A DNA stretch of 64,000 bases, from NCBI GenBank assembly GCA_965223235.1, contig CBDCVV010000021.1, positions 124,001-188,000 on the forward strand, in the 5' to 3' direction. This stretch comes from UBA2589 sp965223235. GTDB lineage: Bacteria; Gemmatimonadota; Gemmatimonadetes; Longimicrobiales; Gaopeijiaceae. The notes under the pieces are model-generated. The model ran no database searches and had not been told where the DNA came from. It was given only the letters and a program-made list of their open reading frames with translations. Each line of letters starts with the position of its first letter. Positions within the stretch are counted from its first letter, which is position 1. Shown here piece after piece: positions 16,422-24,742 of this stretch. The position numbers were made by a program, and so were the translations under genes.

Positions 16422-19400
16422 CTAGCCGGACTCCCGTGCGCGATATTCCGAGGGCGTACAACCGAACTGTTTCCCGAAGCTCCGGGTAAAGTGGGCCTGG
16501 TCCGCGAATCCGGTCATGTACGCGATTCGACCCAGACTGTGGCCGGTCTCGGCTACGAGATCGGCCGCGCGCTTGAGGCGCATGCTCCGGATCAGTGATC
16601 CCGGCGACTGATTCACGAGCGCTTTGAGTTTCCGGTGAAGCTGTGATCGACTCATCCCAACCGCAGACGCCAATTCCTCCACAGAGAAGTCCTGCTCGCC
16701 GATTCTCGCTTCGATAGCCTCTACAACGGACTCCAGGAACAGCTGCTCGCGAGGGAGTTCCCGAGCCACCTCGCTGGGGCGTAGCCAGAGCACCTCGGCG
16801 AAGCGTTCCCGCAGCATCGTGCGGATCCGGAGGAGGTTCTCGACCCGAGCTCGAAGCACCCGAGTGCTCAACGGTTTCGTCAGATAGTCGTCCGCGCCGC
16901 TATCGAGCCCTGCGACCTGGGACTCTTCGGTAGCACGACCGGTAAGCATGATGATCGGCACGTGGCTCGTGCAGGGATCACCCCGCAGCGCCTGCACCAC
17001 CCCATACCCGTCGAGTACGGGCATCGTCACGTCTGTGAGCACCAGATCCGGTACCAGTTCGATGGCACGTGCGACTCCCGATGCACCGTCGATCGCCTCC
17101 TCGATCCGGTAGAGGTCGCCCAGCTCCTGGCGCAGAAAGTTGCGCATGTCGGCATGATCCTCGATGACGAGGAGCGTGGGCACCTCAGGAGTCGCCTCAC
17201 CGCCATCGCCGTTGAGCTCGTCACCCAGGCCCGAGGAAGACCCTCTTCCGGAGGCGTTGGAGATCGGCTCCTCACCTGGGCTGAATCCCGTAGGAATGAG
17301 CACCTCAAAGCGCGTTCCCTTCCCCATTTCGCTGCTTACCTGGACGCTACCACCATGTAACTCGACGAGCTCCAGTACGAAGGCCAGTCCGATGCCGGTG
17401 CCGCGGCTGTCGCCGTCGGCGTCCACGGTTGCTCGATAGAACCGATCGAAGACATGCGGGAGCGCCTCGGGGCTGATGCCAGCACCGGAATCCTCGACGG
17501 TGATCACGGCTTCGGGCGGCTCGGCCTCAGCAACCGTCGCGACCCCTACACACACCCGGGTGTCCGGACCCGTGTGCTTGAGCGCATTCGAGACGAGGTT
17601 GCCCACCACCTGGGCTATCCGGTCCGCGTCACACTCCACCCGGATCGATTCCTCCACAGTCGTGACCTCGAGCGCGATCCCAATCTCCTCGGCGGCGGAC
17701 TCGAAGTCCGCAACGACGCGTCGGACCAACGACACGAGATCGACTTGTCGGCGGTCGAGACGCAATACACCGGACTCGGCGCGTGAAAGGTCAAGGAGTT
17801 CATCGGTCAGTCGCTGGAGCTGAAGGGTCTGCCGCTCGGCCATCTCGAGCCGATCCTCGACGTCCTCCACGCCTCCGCGCACCGCCGCGATCTGGCCCAA
17901 AATGAGACCGAGCGGGCTCCGGTACTCGTGAGACAGATTGGCGAAGAGCCGAGACCGGGCATCCGATACTTCCTTCAATCGAGAGGCCTCGGCTCGTTCA
18001 ACAGCCAGTGCGTGGAGCATCATCTCCTGCCTGCGCCTGACCGCGAGCACCACCGCCAGGGTCGCGCTACCGAGCAGGAACCATAGGCCAAGGGCCCAGG
18101 GTCGCTCCCACCACGGCGCCAGCACTCGAAACGCGAAGTCGACCTCGTCGCCCCACACGCCATTCTGGCTCGCTGCCCGCACCCGGAACCGATAGTCACC
18201 GGGCGAGAGGTTCGTGAAGCGTGCCCGCCGCTCGGTGCCGACCTCTCTCCATCGATCGTCGAGTCCGTCGAGCCGATATGAGTACCGGTTCGCGCCCGGC
18301 TCGCCGAAGTGCAGACCAACGTACTCGAAGACGACGTCGTCGAGGTCGCTGGCAAGCTCGAGGGGTCCGTCCTCCACTCCCAGTCGCTCCGGGCGGAGCG
18401 CCTCCTCTCCGCTCGCTCCGCCCGCCACCTCGACGCGGCTGATCCGAACGTCAGCCGGCCGCTGATTTCCCAGCGACTCGTTCGGGTCGAACGCCACCAC
18501 GCCCACTCCCGAACCGAAGAGTACGTCTCCGTTCGGGGCGACCACGGCGGCGCCTTCGCGGAACTCGGCGCTCGCGGCACCCGCCGGCCGCGGCAGTGTG
18601 CGGACCAGGTCCTCCTCAGGATCGACCTCTGCAAGTCCGGTACGCGTGGCGACCCACACCCGCCCCCTACCGTCTTGGACAGCCGACGTGATGTAGTCGG
18701 CTGTCAAACCATCATCCACAGTCCACACTCTCACGCACGCCCCCATCTCACGCTCGAAGGCACACAGTCCGTACCCACCTGTGGAGACCCAGAGGGTGTG
18801 CCTCGTCGCCGGGGCCATGTGAGTCACCACACCCCGATCGCGGGTGGTCGTACCGGTCACGACGGGTCCGAACGCCTCCATCTCCGCCGTTTCTGCATCT
18901 CGACGTACCAGTGAGCCATCGTACGCAGCCATCCAGAGATCTCCGGCTCCGTCTACCGCCAACCTGTTCACACGCACCGATTCACTCGCGCGCCACTCCT
19001 GCTCCGTCGGATACACCGTTTCGATCTCGAGCGTGGCCGGATCGAAAGCTCGAAGGAAGCCACCGGCCGCGAGCCAGAGCCTGTCCCCCCACCACGCGGC
19101 GTCCGAGATCGCTGTCAGCTGGGTAGCATCGGGGAGGACCCGCTCGAATTGCGAGCCTCCGGGATCCAGCCTACACAGCCCGAGAGAGGGGTCCCAGAAC
19201 GACGCCCAGACTGTCCCGTCCGGCGCGGTAAGCACGTCCGATACGAAAGTGTCGATGCCCGCCGCGCGCGCCCCATGACAGCTGTATTCGGTGAGCGAAT
19301 CCCGATCCCGATTCCACAGCCATAGTCGGTCATCGCTCCCACCCCAAATGTCGCCGTCATCAGCCGCGTGGACGGACAAGGTGTTGTCCGTCGCTCGTAT

Positions 19401-20462
19401 CGACATCCTGGGTGCGTCCAGATCGAGGCGCAGCATATTTGCTCCACCGACCTCGGACGTGAAGATCGAAACCCAGAGCACCCGATCGCGGGTGATCGTC
19501 AGGCCGCCGACCCGCACGTCGTTCGCGGCCACCGGTTGAAGATCAACCTGACGGAGTCGCGTATCGCCGGGCGCGAAGGTCAGGAGTCCACCATCGAGGG
19601 TCCCGAGCCAGAGCCGCCCGTCCTCATCCTCGACGATCCCGGTCAACAGCCCGCTCCCTGGAGTCGGGATGTGATCGAACGCATCCCGAGTGGGGTCGAA
19701 GCGATCCAGGCCTCCTCCAATCGTCACGACCCAAAGCGATCCACTCGCGTCTAGATGGAGAGCTTTCACGTCTCCGTACGCCAGGCTCTCGGGGTCTGAC
19801 GAATCCGGGAGGTACCGGACAAAACCTGCTCCGGAACGCCGGTTCAGCCCCGCCCAGGTGCCGACCCACACCCGGCCCTCCCGATCCTCGGCCAGCGACC
19901 GGATCCGACTGTCGGAGAGCGACGTCGGGTCCGCCGGATCGTGCTGGAATCGCTCGAATTCGACCCCGTCCTCGCTCAGCAGGGTGAGTCCCCCGGCGGA
20001 GGGGTCGCTCCATCGGAGCGATCCGGCCCAAATTCGTCCGGCCTTCGTCTCCAGCAGAGCGGTCACATCTCCGTCCAGCAGAGTGGTCGGGTCGTCAGGG
20101 TCGTGGTGGTAGACGCTCAGAACAGCATCGGTTCGTGGGTCGATGAGGACCAGAGCTCGCCACTGCCCGACCCATAGACGCCCCTCGCTGTCCAGCAGCA
20201 TCGAGCGAACTGGCCCCGAAGGCCGAGGCTCCTTGCTCCCTTCTGCGCCCCTGAACGGAACCCGCGCGATGCCGTCGTAGATCCACAACCCCAGGTCGTC
20301 ACCGATCCACACCCGACCATCCGGACCCTGGGTCAGCCACTCCGCGCGATGGTTGATTACCGGATCGACCTGAAAGTCCCCGACGGGTGCGGGCTGGGCG
20401 GACACGAGCCCGGGCAGGACGCCGGTCGCGAGCAGTCCGAGCCCCAGTCGAGAAGCCGTCAA
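16422..20462 (-). CDS. Hybrid two-component system sensor/regulator (HTCS) with AraC output
   Basis: The product has 1346 residues. The apparent start is TTG at 20462 with a signal-like N-terminus (LGLGLLATGVLPGLVSAQ); no ATG or GTG precedes it in frame. Domain order: two-component regulator (Reg_prop) propeller repeats, about 35-680 (for example GRVWVGTWAGLNR, GTVWASFWDPSLG); Y_Y_Y domain, about 710-785 (YRLDGLDDRW, FTNLSPGDYRFRVRA); membrane helix, about 795-815; histidine kinase with phospho-His in LSHEYRSPL near 845, N box NLVSNALKH and G boxes DSGAGIS and GTGIGLAF; receiver domain, about 1095-1210, with acceptor Asp in VLTDVTMP near 1144; AraC helix-turn-helix, about 1245-1344. This is the one-protein system used for polysaccharide sensing in Bacteroidota. 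The ligand is unknown. Confidence 0.93.
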   Translation of the reverse strand: MTASRLGLGLLATGVLPGLVSAQPAPVGDFQVDPVINHRAEWLTQGPDGRVWIGDDLGLWIYDGIARVPFRGAEGSKEPRPSGPVRSMLLDSEGRLWVGQWRALVLIDPRTDAVLSVYHHDPDDPTTLLDGDVTALLETKAGRIWAGSLRWSDPSAGGLTLLSEDGVEFERFQHDPADPTSLSDSRIRSLAEDREGRVWVGTWAGLNRRSGAGFVRYLPDSSDPESLAYGDVKALHLDASGSLWVVTIGGGLDRFDPTRDAFDHIPTPGSGLLTGIVEDEDGRLWLGTLDGGLLTFAPGDTRLRQVDLQPVAANDVRVGGLTITRDRVLWVSIFTSEVGGANMLRLDLDAPRMSIRATDNTLSVHAADDGDIWGGSDDRLWLWNRDRDSLTEYSCHGARAAGIDTFVSDVLTAPDGTVWASFWDPSLGLCRLDPGGSQFERVLPDATQLTAISDAAWWGDRLWLAAGGFLRAFDPATLEIETVYPTEQEWRASESVRVNRLAVDGAGDLWMAAYDGSLVRRDAETAEMEAFGPVVTGTTTRDRGVVTHMAPATRHTLWVSTGGYGLCAFEREMGACVRVWTVDDGLTADYITSAVQDGRGRVWVATRTGLAEVDPEEDLVRTLPRPAGAASAEFREGAAVVAPNGDVLFGSGVGVVAFDPNESLGNQRPADVRISRVEVAGGASGEEALRPERLGVEDGPLELASDLDDVVFEYVGLHFGEPGANRYSYRLDGLDDRWREVGTERRARFTNLSPGDYRFRVRAASQNGVWGDEVDFAFRVLAPWWERPWALGLWFLLGSATLAVVLAVRRRQEMMLHALAVERAEASRLKEVSDARSRLFANLSHEYRSPLGLILGQIAAVRGGVEDVEDRLEMAERQTLQLQRLTDELLDLSRAESGVLRLDRRQVDLVSLVRRVVADFESAAEEIGIALEVTTVEESIRVECDADRIAQVVGNLVSNALKHTGPDTRVCVGVATVAEAEPPEAVITVEDSGAGISPEALPHVFDRFYRATVDADGDSRGTGIGLAFVLELVELHGGSVQVSSEMGKGTRFEVLIPTGFSPGEEPISNASGRGSSSGLGDELNGDGGEATPEVPTLLVIEDHADMRNFLRQELGDLYRIEEAIDGASGVARAIELVPDLVLTDVTMPVLDGYGVVQALRGDPCTSHVPIIMLTGRATEESQVAGLDSGADDYLTKPLSTRVLRARVENLLRIRTMLRERFAEVLWLRPSEVARELPREQLFLESVVEAIEARIGEQDFSVEELASAVGMSRSQLHRKLKALVNQSPGSLIRSMRLKRAADLVAETGHSLGRIAYMTGFADQAHFTRSFGKQFGCTPSEYRARESG

Positions 20463-20488
20463 GCGAGCGAACAGGTCCAGAACGTTTC

Positions 20489-20545
20489 GGGGTGCGGGGA
20501 GCAGGGTGGCCCGAAGATCGCTGATAGCTATCTGCCCCGCACCCC
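20489..20545 (-). promoter_or_regulatory. 11-bp inverted repeat with internal palindrome upstream of hybrid sensor
   Basis: GGGGTGCGGGG (20489-20499) and CCCCGCACCCC (20535-20545) are perfect inverted repeats 35 bp apart, 27-83 bp before the sensor start. The spacer holds a second perfect palindrome GATAGCTATC (20523-20532). This could be an autoregulatory AraC-type operator or a leader hairpin that hides the ribosome site. From 20546 to 20709 I see nothing recognisable. Confidence 0.45.
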
Positions 20546-20709
20546 CATCGCCGTCTGTCTGCGGAGGGGCTCGCGCGCGCCGTCACGGTCTATACTGACG
20601 TTCTGAAAGTAGAGAATCATCGACTCGAACGCCGACCTGGTCGCCTCCAAATCCGACGGCGAAGTCGGAGAGGGGAAGGCCGAGATCGTCACCGTATGGC
20701 CCCGTACAA

Positions 20710-20910
20710 GGAGGCGGCGGGAGTGAGCTGCGGTGCGCTACGCGCATCCTCGCTCGTCTCGTCGGTTCGCTTCTCTGCCTGAAGACAGCCGCCCCTGCTC
20801 CTCGGCTCAAACCCGGCGTGGCGTCCTCGGCTCCGCCGAGTCCGCGCGGGTTCGCCTCCCGCCGACCGGAACGACAAAGGGCCCGGCGCATGGCGCCGGG
20901 CCCTCAGAGT
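20710..20910. repeat. Dispersed ~200-bp repeat, copy 2 (tandem, next to tmRNA)
   Basis: The unit begins GGAGGCGGCGGGAGT, identical to the reverse complement of the tmRNA 3-prime end at 21114-21128. Its core is bounded by 9-bp inverted repeats CGGCGGGAG (20715-20723) and CTCCCGCCG (20856-20864). It ends with a perfect 12-bp hairpin, AGGGCCCGGCGC-ATG-GCGCCGGGCCCT (20878-20904). Overlapping frames in it are translations of repeat DNA, not genes. Confidence 0.88.
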
Positions 20911-21113
20911 GGAGGCGGCGGGAGTGAGCTGCGGTGCGCTTACGCGCATCCTCGGTTCGTCTCGTCGGTTCGCTTCCCTGCCTGAAGACATCCGCACCTG
21001 CTCCTCGGCTCAAACCCGGCGTGGCGTCCTCGGCTCCGCCGAGTCCGCGCGGGTTCGCCTCCCGACGACCGGAACGACAAAGGGCCCGGCGCTTGGCGCC
21101 GGGCCCTTTGAGT
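20911..21113. repeat. Dispersed ~200-bp repeat, copy 3 (tandem, abutting tmRNA)
   Basis: It directly follows copy 2 and is nearly identical to it, with a handful of substitutions and single-base insertions (for example CGCTTACGCG for CGCTACGCG). It again begins GGAGGCGGCGGGAGT and ends exactly where the tmRNA 3-prime end starts, so this 15-mer occurs three times at 201-203 bp spacing (20710, 20911, 21114). Confidence 0.88.
21079..21109 (-). terminator. tmRNA terminator hairpin
   Basis: AAAGGGCCCGGCGC (21079-21092) pairs perfectly with GCGCCGGGCCCTTT (21096-21109) over a 3-nt loop, starting 3 bp beyond the mature 3-prime end of the tmRNA. On the minus strand it is followed by GTCGTTCC, so the T-run is limited to the stem end. 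Confidence 0.7.
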
Positions 21114-21468
21114 GGAGGCGGCGGGAGTCGAACCCGCGTCCGCATCTGCTTCCTGTAGAGCCGCTACGTGCGTAGACCGCTGGAAATCTCACCGCGGGTG
21201 GTCAGCGATCAACCGACACCGTGGCCAGCCACCTAAGAGTCTCGTCCCCCGACCCGGTGGCATGACCGGGGGACCAGTCCGAATTGTCGTCGCCCACGAG
21301 GACCGCCTCGGACAGGCAATCCAAGGGACGGGCTACTCTAAGGAAGGACCTTAGGCGGCCAGTGCCATGTCAGTGTTGGCAACTAAAAGTTTCCCGGAGA
21401 TTTACGAGGACCGAGACCTCGGCACGCTGCTCCACGTTCACCAGACACGTCGAAACCATGACGCCCCC
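21113..21468 (-). ncRNA. ssrA: tmRNA (transfer-messenger RNA)
   Basis: This 356-nt RNA rescues stalled ribosomes together with SmpB, which is not in the window. Its 5-prime end, GGGGGCGTCATGGTTTCGAC, is the standard tmRNA start. The 3-prime end, GCGGGTTCGACTCCCGCC then GCCTCCA, gives a T arm and an acceptor stem; GGGGGCG pairs with CGCCTCC with one G-U. CCA is not encoded and must be added. After TTTTAGTT the mRNA part reads GCC AAC ACT GAC ATG GCA CTG GCC GCC TAA, giving the tag ANTDMALAA, whose ALAA end fits ClpXP recognition. It is a one-piece gene, with no sign of a permuted form. Confidence 0.95.
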
Positions 21469-21472
21469 AATG

Positions 21473-21506
21473 CTGCGCGATCGCGCAGAGCGAAGACTTC
21501 TGTCAA
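21473..21506 (-). promoter_or_regulatory. tmRNA promoter region with perfect 16-bp palindrome
   Basis: On the minus strand TTGACA (21501-21506) lies 33-38 bases upstream of the tmRNA 5-prime end, as expected for a -35 box. The expected -10 position is not TATAAT-like; instead a perfect 16-bp palindrome CTGCGCGATCGCGCAG (21473-21488) covers it. Confidence 0.45.
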
Positions 21507-21596
21507 ACATCGCTTCGACAATGTAACACGGGATCCCCGGCGGAAGATCCAGAATCTCACCAGTGGCGGAGAAATCCGACCTCATCTATACTCATC

Positions 21597-21620
21597 CATA
21601 TATATTACTCGATATACATG
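21597..21620. promoter_or_regulatory. Imperfect palindrome in AT-rich promoter of PadR pair 2
   Basis: CATATATAT (21597-21605) and ATATACATG (21612-21620) form inverted repeats with one mismatch around a 6-nt centre, 16-39 bp before the padR start at 21636. The surrounding 21586-21620 is an AT-rich island like the one before PadR pair 1. Likely promoter and autoregulatory operator. Confidence 0.5.
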
Positions 21621-21635
21621 CGGCCGAGTGTACCA

Positions 21636-21971
21636 ATGCTCAAACCTCAGTGGTTTCAAATCCTCTTCGCCCTCGCCCAGGGCCCTCGGCACGGTTCCGC
21701 GATCATGGAAGACGTGCTGGCTCGGACCAAGGGCGAGATGAAGCTTTGGCCCGCGACGCTCTACGGTTCTCTACGGGACCTAGAGAACGCCGGATGGATC
21801 GCAGAGACCGAGCCACTCCCGGACGCTCCCACCGAAGGGGGCCGGCGACGCTTCCATGAGCTGACGTCGTCGGGGCGGGAGGCGCTGCAAGAAGAGCTGC
21901 TGCGGCTGCGCGACATTCTCGAGGTCGCAGAGCAGCGGGAACTCCTGCCCGATACAGGGCGTGCCGAGTGA
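21636..21971 (+). CDS. PadR-family transcriptional regulator (pair 2)
   Basis: The product has 111 residues from ATG 21636 (MLKPQWFQILFALA), which matches where PadR proteins normally begin; an in-frame ATG six codons earlier lies within the operator-like palindrome and is less likely. Winged-helix signatures are RHGSAIMEDVLARTKGEMKL, WPATLYGSLRDLENAGWI and GGRRRFHELTSSGREAL. It shares the layout of the regulator at 3142 (HGSAI, LWPATL), so the two are paralogues. The stop overlaps the permease start. It probably represses its own operon through the AT-rich site upstream. Confidence 0.9.
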   Translation: MLKPQWFQILFALAQGPRHGSAIMEDVLARTKGEMKLWPATLYGSLRDLENAGWIAETEPLPDAPTEGGRRRFHELTSSGREALQEELLRLRDILEVAEQRELLPDTGRAE

Positions 21972-24685
21972 TGCTCGGGATCGTGCGGCTGCTCGTCCGT
22001 CTTTATCCGACCGACTTCAGAGCCCGGTACGGGGACGAAGTGGTGTCGACATACGCACGGCTGATCGAGCTGAGCCAGGATGCAGCTGTCTTCACTCGAC
22101 TGCGCGTCGCCCTCCGGGCGCTCGTCGACGTCGCAAGCGGCGTCGTGCGAGAGCATATCCGCGCCCTTCGCACAAAGGATGAAGAGGACGCCACTTCGGC
22201 GAGAACGAAGCGAATACCAGGTCAGGGGGTGGGGATGATGGGGTCGGGATGGATTCGAGATCTGCGGTGGGCGGTGCGCGGCGTGGCCCGCAGACCGCTC
22301 TTCACGCTGGTCGCGGCGGGGTCACTGGCTATCGGCATTGGAGCCAACACGGCCGTGTTCAGCGTGGCCAACGCGGTGCTCGTACAACCACCCGCCGGTA
22401 TCCCGAACTACGACCAGCTCGTGGACTTGGGACGCACAACGAACGGGAGTGGATACGACACCTTTGCATACCCGGACTTCGCCGACATCAGGTCGGAGGT
22501 CTCCGCGCTCGACGGAGCGGCGGCGTACTCGCTCGAGATTATGAGCGTGTCGAGGGCGTCCGAGGGGTTACGTGTCTCGGGCATGCTGGTGAGTGCCTCG
22601 TACTTCGACCTCCTCGGCTCTGTACCTCTTCTGGGCCGCTACTTCCTACCGGAAGAGGATGTGGGGCCGGATCAGCATCCCGTTGTGGTGGTGTCGGAGC
22701 GCTACTGGCGTGAACGACTCGGCTCCGACCCCGACATCGTCGGCTCTTCTCTACTCGTGAATCGGTCCGCCTATACGGTCGTCGAAGTCACCGCGGAGAA
22801 CTTCGAGAGCCACATCATCGGATTCGCCCCGTCGGTGTATATCCCCCTCATGCAAGCGCCCAGCATGAACCAGGGTCGGAGCTTCTTCGAGGAACGCAAC
22901 TCATCGTGGCTACTCGCGATAGGTCTACGCGCCCCGAACGCTTCGACGACCGAGGTGAACGCTCAGCTCGAAGCCGTCGCGTCCCGTCTGGCTGGGGCGT
23001 ACCCCGGCTCGAACGCAGATCGGGGCTTTGCAGCCATTCCGCTCGGACCCGTCCCGGGTGGTGGTCGGGACGAGATCCGTCTGTTCATGCTCGCTTTGAG
23101 TGCCATGGTGGGGCTGATCCTGATGGTCACCTGCATGAACGTTGCGGGCATGTTCCTGTCCCGGGCGGTGTCGCGCCAACGGGAAGTGGCGGTCCGTAGG
23201 GCAATTGGGGCGAGTCGGGGTACGATCGTCCAGCAGCTCACGATCGAGACGCTGGTGGTCTTCTTGCTCGGTGGCGGCCTTGGGATCTTCTTCGGGTACG
23301 CGGGTGTCGGCCTGCTTCGGCCGGAGCTGTTGCCGACGCCGATCCCACTCCGGTTCGAGATCAAGCCCGATACCACCGTAACGCTGGTCGCGCTCCTGGT
23401 CACACTCACGACCGGAATTCTCTTCGGCCTCCTGCCCGCCGTGCGAGCAACCGGCTTCGACGTCGCTGGCGCAATGCGCGACCCAGGAGGCGAAACAGGG
23501 CGTGGTAGTCGTCTGCGAGCGATCTTCGCAGCAAGTCAGGTCGGATTGTCCCTCGTCCTCCTCGTCGCGGCTGGTCTCTTCGTGCGGTCGCTGCAGAGAG
23601 CCTCGACCATCGATACCGGATTCGACGACGGTGGTGCGATCGTCACCTATCTGGACCTAGAGCTAGAAGGGTATGACCGGCCCGCCGGGTCCGCGTTCCA
23701 AGCCGCGCTCCTCGACCGTTTCAGGGGTCAGGGGTGGGTGGAGGCCGCCGCGCTCGCCACGGATCTACCGCTCGACATGTCGAGCTCGGGGACCGTGGTC
23801 CTACCCGAGGGGTGGTCCGACGACGACGATCGCGGGCGGTTGTCCGTCGATATCAACCAGGTCTCGGGAGACTACTTCACTGCCCTTGGCATCCGGGTGC
23901 TCGCGGGACGCCCCATCGACGGGACCGATACGCGCGAGAGCGGCCAGGTGGCCGTCGTGAGCCAGTACTTCGCAGAACAGGCGTGGCCCGATCAGAATCC
24001 GCTTGGGAAGGTCATCTATACAGGAAGGGTCGATGAGCCCGATGGTCGGTACGAGGTCGTCGGGGTCGCGGATGATGTGAAGAACATGTCGGTAACGGAT
24101 CGACCGAAGGCCTTCGCTTACTTCGCGCTTCCGCAGAGGTACCGGGGAGCCACCCAACTCGTGGTTCGTCCCGTTGCTGGCGCACCCGATCCGTTCTTGC
24201 GTCTACGCGAAACGATCAGGGAGGCAGACCCGGACATGGCTATTGGGTCGATCATGACCCTCGCGGCGCACACCTCCCTCGGGACGCTACCTCAACGGAT
24301 CGCCGCAGCTCTCACGTCGTGGCTGGGGCTGGTAGCCCTCCTCCTCTCCGGTCTCGGGATTTATGGCGTGGTATCGTACGCCGTCGGTCGAAAGAGAAGG
24401 GAGATCGGAATCCGAATGGCACTCGGCGCCGACTCGGGCCAGATGGTGCGCAAGCTGGTCCAAGGAGGGCTGCTTCTGGCCCTCCCTGGACTAGCGCTTG
24501 GGGCACTCGCATCTGTCGGCGTGGGCCGAATGATTCAGCTCTTGCTCCTCGACTTATCCCCGTTCGACCCGATCGCACTAGGAACGGTCTCGATGCTCCT
24601 CTTGGCCGTGGTGCTCGTCGCATCTTGGATCCCGGCCCGTCGAGCGGCGCTCGTGGATCCGTCCGAGTCGCTTCGGGGCGAGTAG
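21968..24685 (+). CDS. ADOP-family FtsX/MacB-type permease (pair 2)
   Basis: The product has 905 residues. GTG at 21968 gives the 4-nt GTGA overlap common in this genome; the next codon is ATG and is equally possible. The N-terminal about 95 residues are ADOP-type (LLVRLYPTDFRARYGDEVV). A first helix lies near 110-130 (TLVAAGSLAIGIGANTAVFS). The first FtsX module (RQREVAVRRAIGASRG near 403) and second FtsX module (KRREIGIRMALGADSG near 808) flank periplasmic MacB-like domains. It is a paralogue of the permease at 3462 with the same regulator arrangement. No ATPase is nearby, and the substrate is unknown. Confidence 0.9.
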   Translation: MMLGIVRLLVRLYPTDFRARYGDEVVSTYARLIELSQDAAVFTRLRVALRALVDVASGVVREHIRALRTKDEEDATSARTKRIPGQGVGMMGSGWIRDLRWAVRGVARRPLFTLVAAGSLAIGIGANTAVFSVANAVLVQPPAGIPNYDQLVDLGRTTNGSGYDTFAYPDFADIRSEVSALDGAAAYSLEIMSVSRASEGLRVSGMLVSASYFDLLGSVPLLGRYFLPEEDVGPDQHPVVVVSERYWRERLGSDPDIVGSSLLVNRSAYTVVEVTAENFESHIIGFAPSVYIPLMQAPSMNQGRSFFEERNSSWLLAIGLRAPNASTTEVNAQLEAVASRLAGAYPGSNADRGFAAIPLGPVPGGGRDEIRLFMLALSAMVGLILMVTCMNVAGMFLSRAVSRQREVAVRRAIGASRGTIVQQLTIETLVVFLLGGGLGIFFGYAGVGLLRPELLPTPIPLRFEIKPDTTVTLVALLVTLTTGILFGLLPAVRATGFDVAGAMRDPGGETGRGSRLRAIFAASQVGLSLVLLVAAGLFVRSLQRASTIDTGFDDGGAIVTYLDLELEGYDRPAGSAFQAALLDRFRGQGWVEAAALATDLPLDMSSSGTVVLPEGWSDDDDRGRLSVDINQVSGDYFTALGIRVLAGRPIDGTDTRESGQVAVVSQYFAEQAWPDQNPLGKVIYTGRVDEPDGRYEVVGVADDVKNMSVTDRPKAFAYFALPQRYRGATQLVVRPVAGAPDPFLRLRETIREADPDMAIGSIMTLAAHTSLGTLPQRIAAALTSWLGLVALLLSGLGIYGVVSYAVGRKRREIGIRMALGADSGQMVRKLVQGGLLLALPGLALGALASVGVGRMIQLLLLDLSPFDPIALGTVSMLLLAVVLVASWIPARRAALVDPSESLRGE

Positions 24686-24742
24686 AGGCCGCTCCTCCGC
24701 TCCACCGGGCTCGCGACTCCGTAATACCGGCCAGCTACCCCG

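Noticed and set aside
20836..20864. tRNA-like T-arm sequence in the repeats
   Set aside because: GCGGGTTCGCCTCCCGC resembles a T arm, but no acceptor, D or anticodon arms fit around it; it is part of the repeat.
20583..21192. Several short overlapping open frames on both strands around the repeats
   Set aside because: They translate repeat DNA and tmRNA; the same peptides (such as HAGFEPRSRG) recur in each copy, as expected of a repeat rather than genes.
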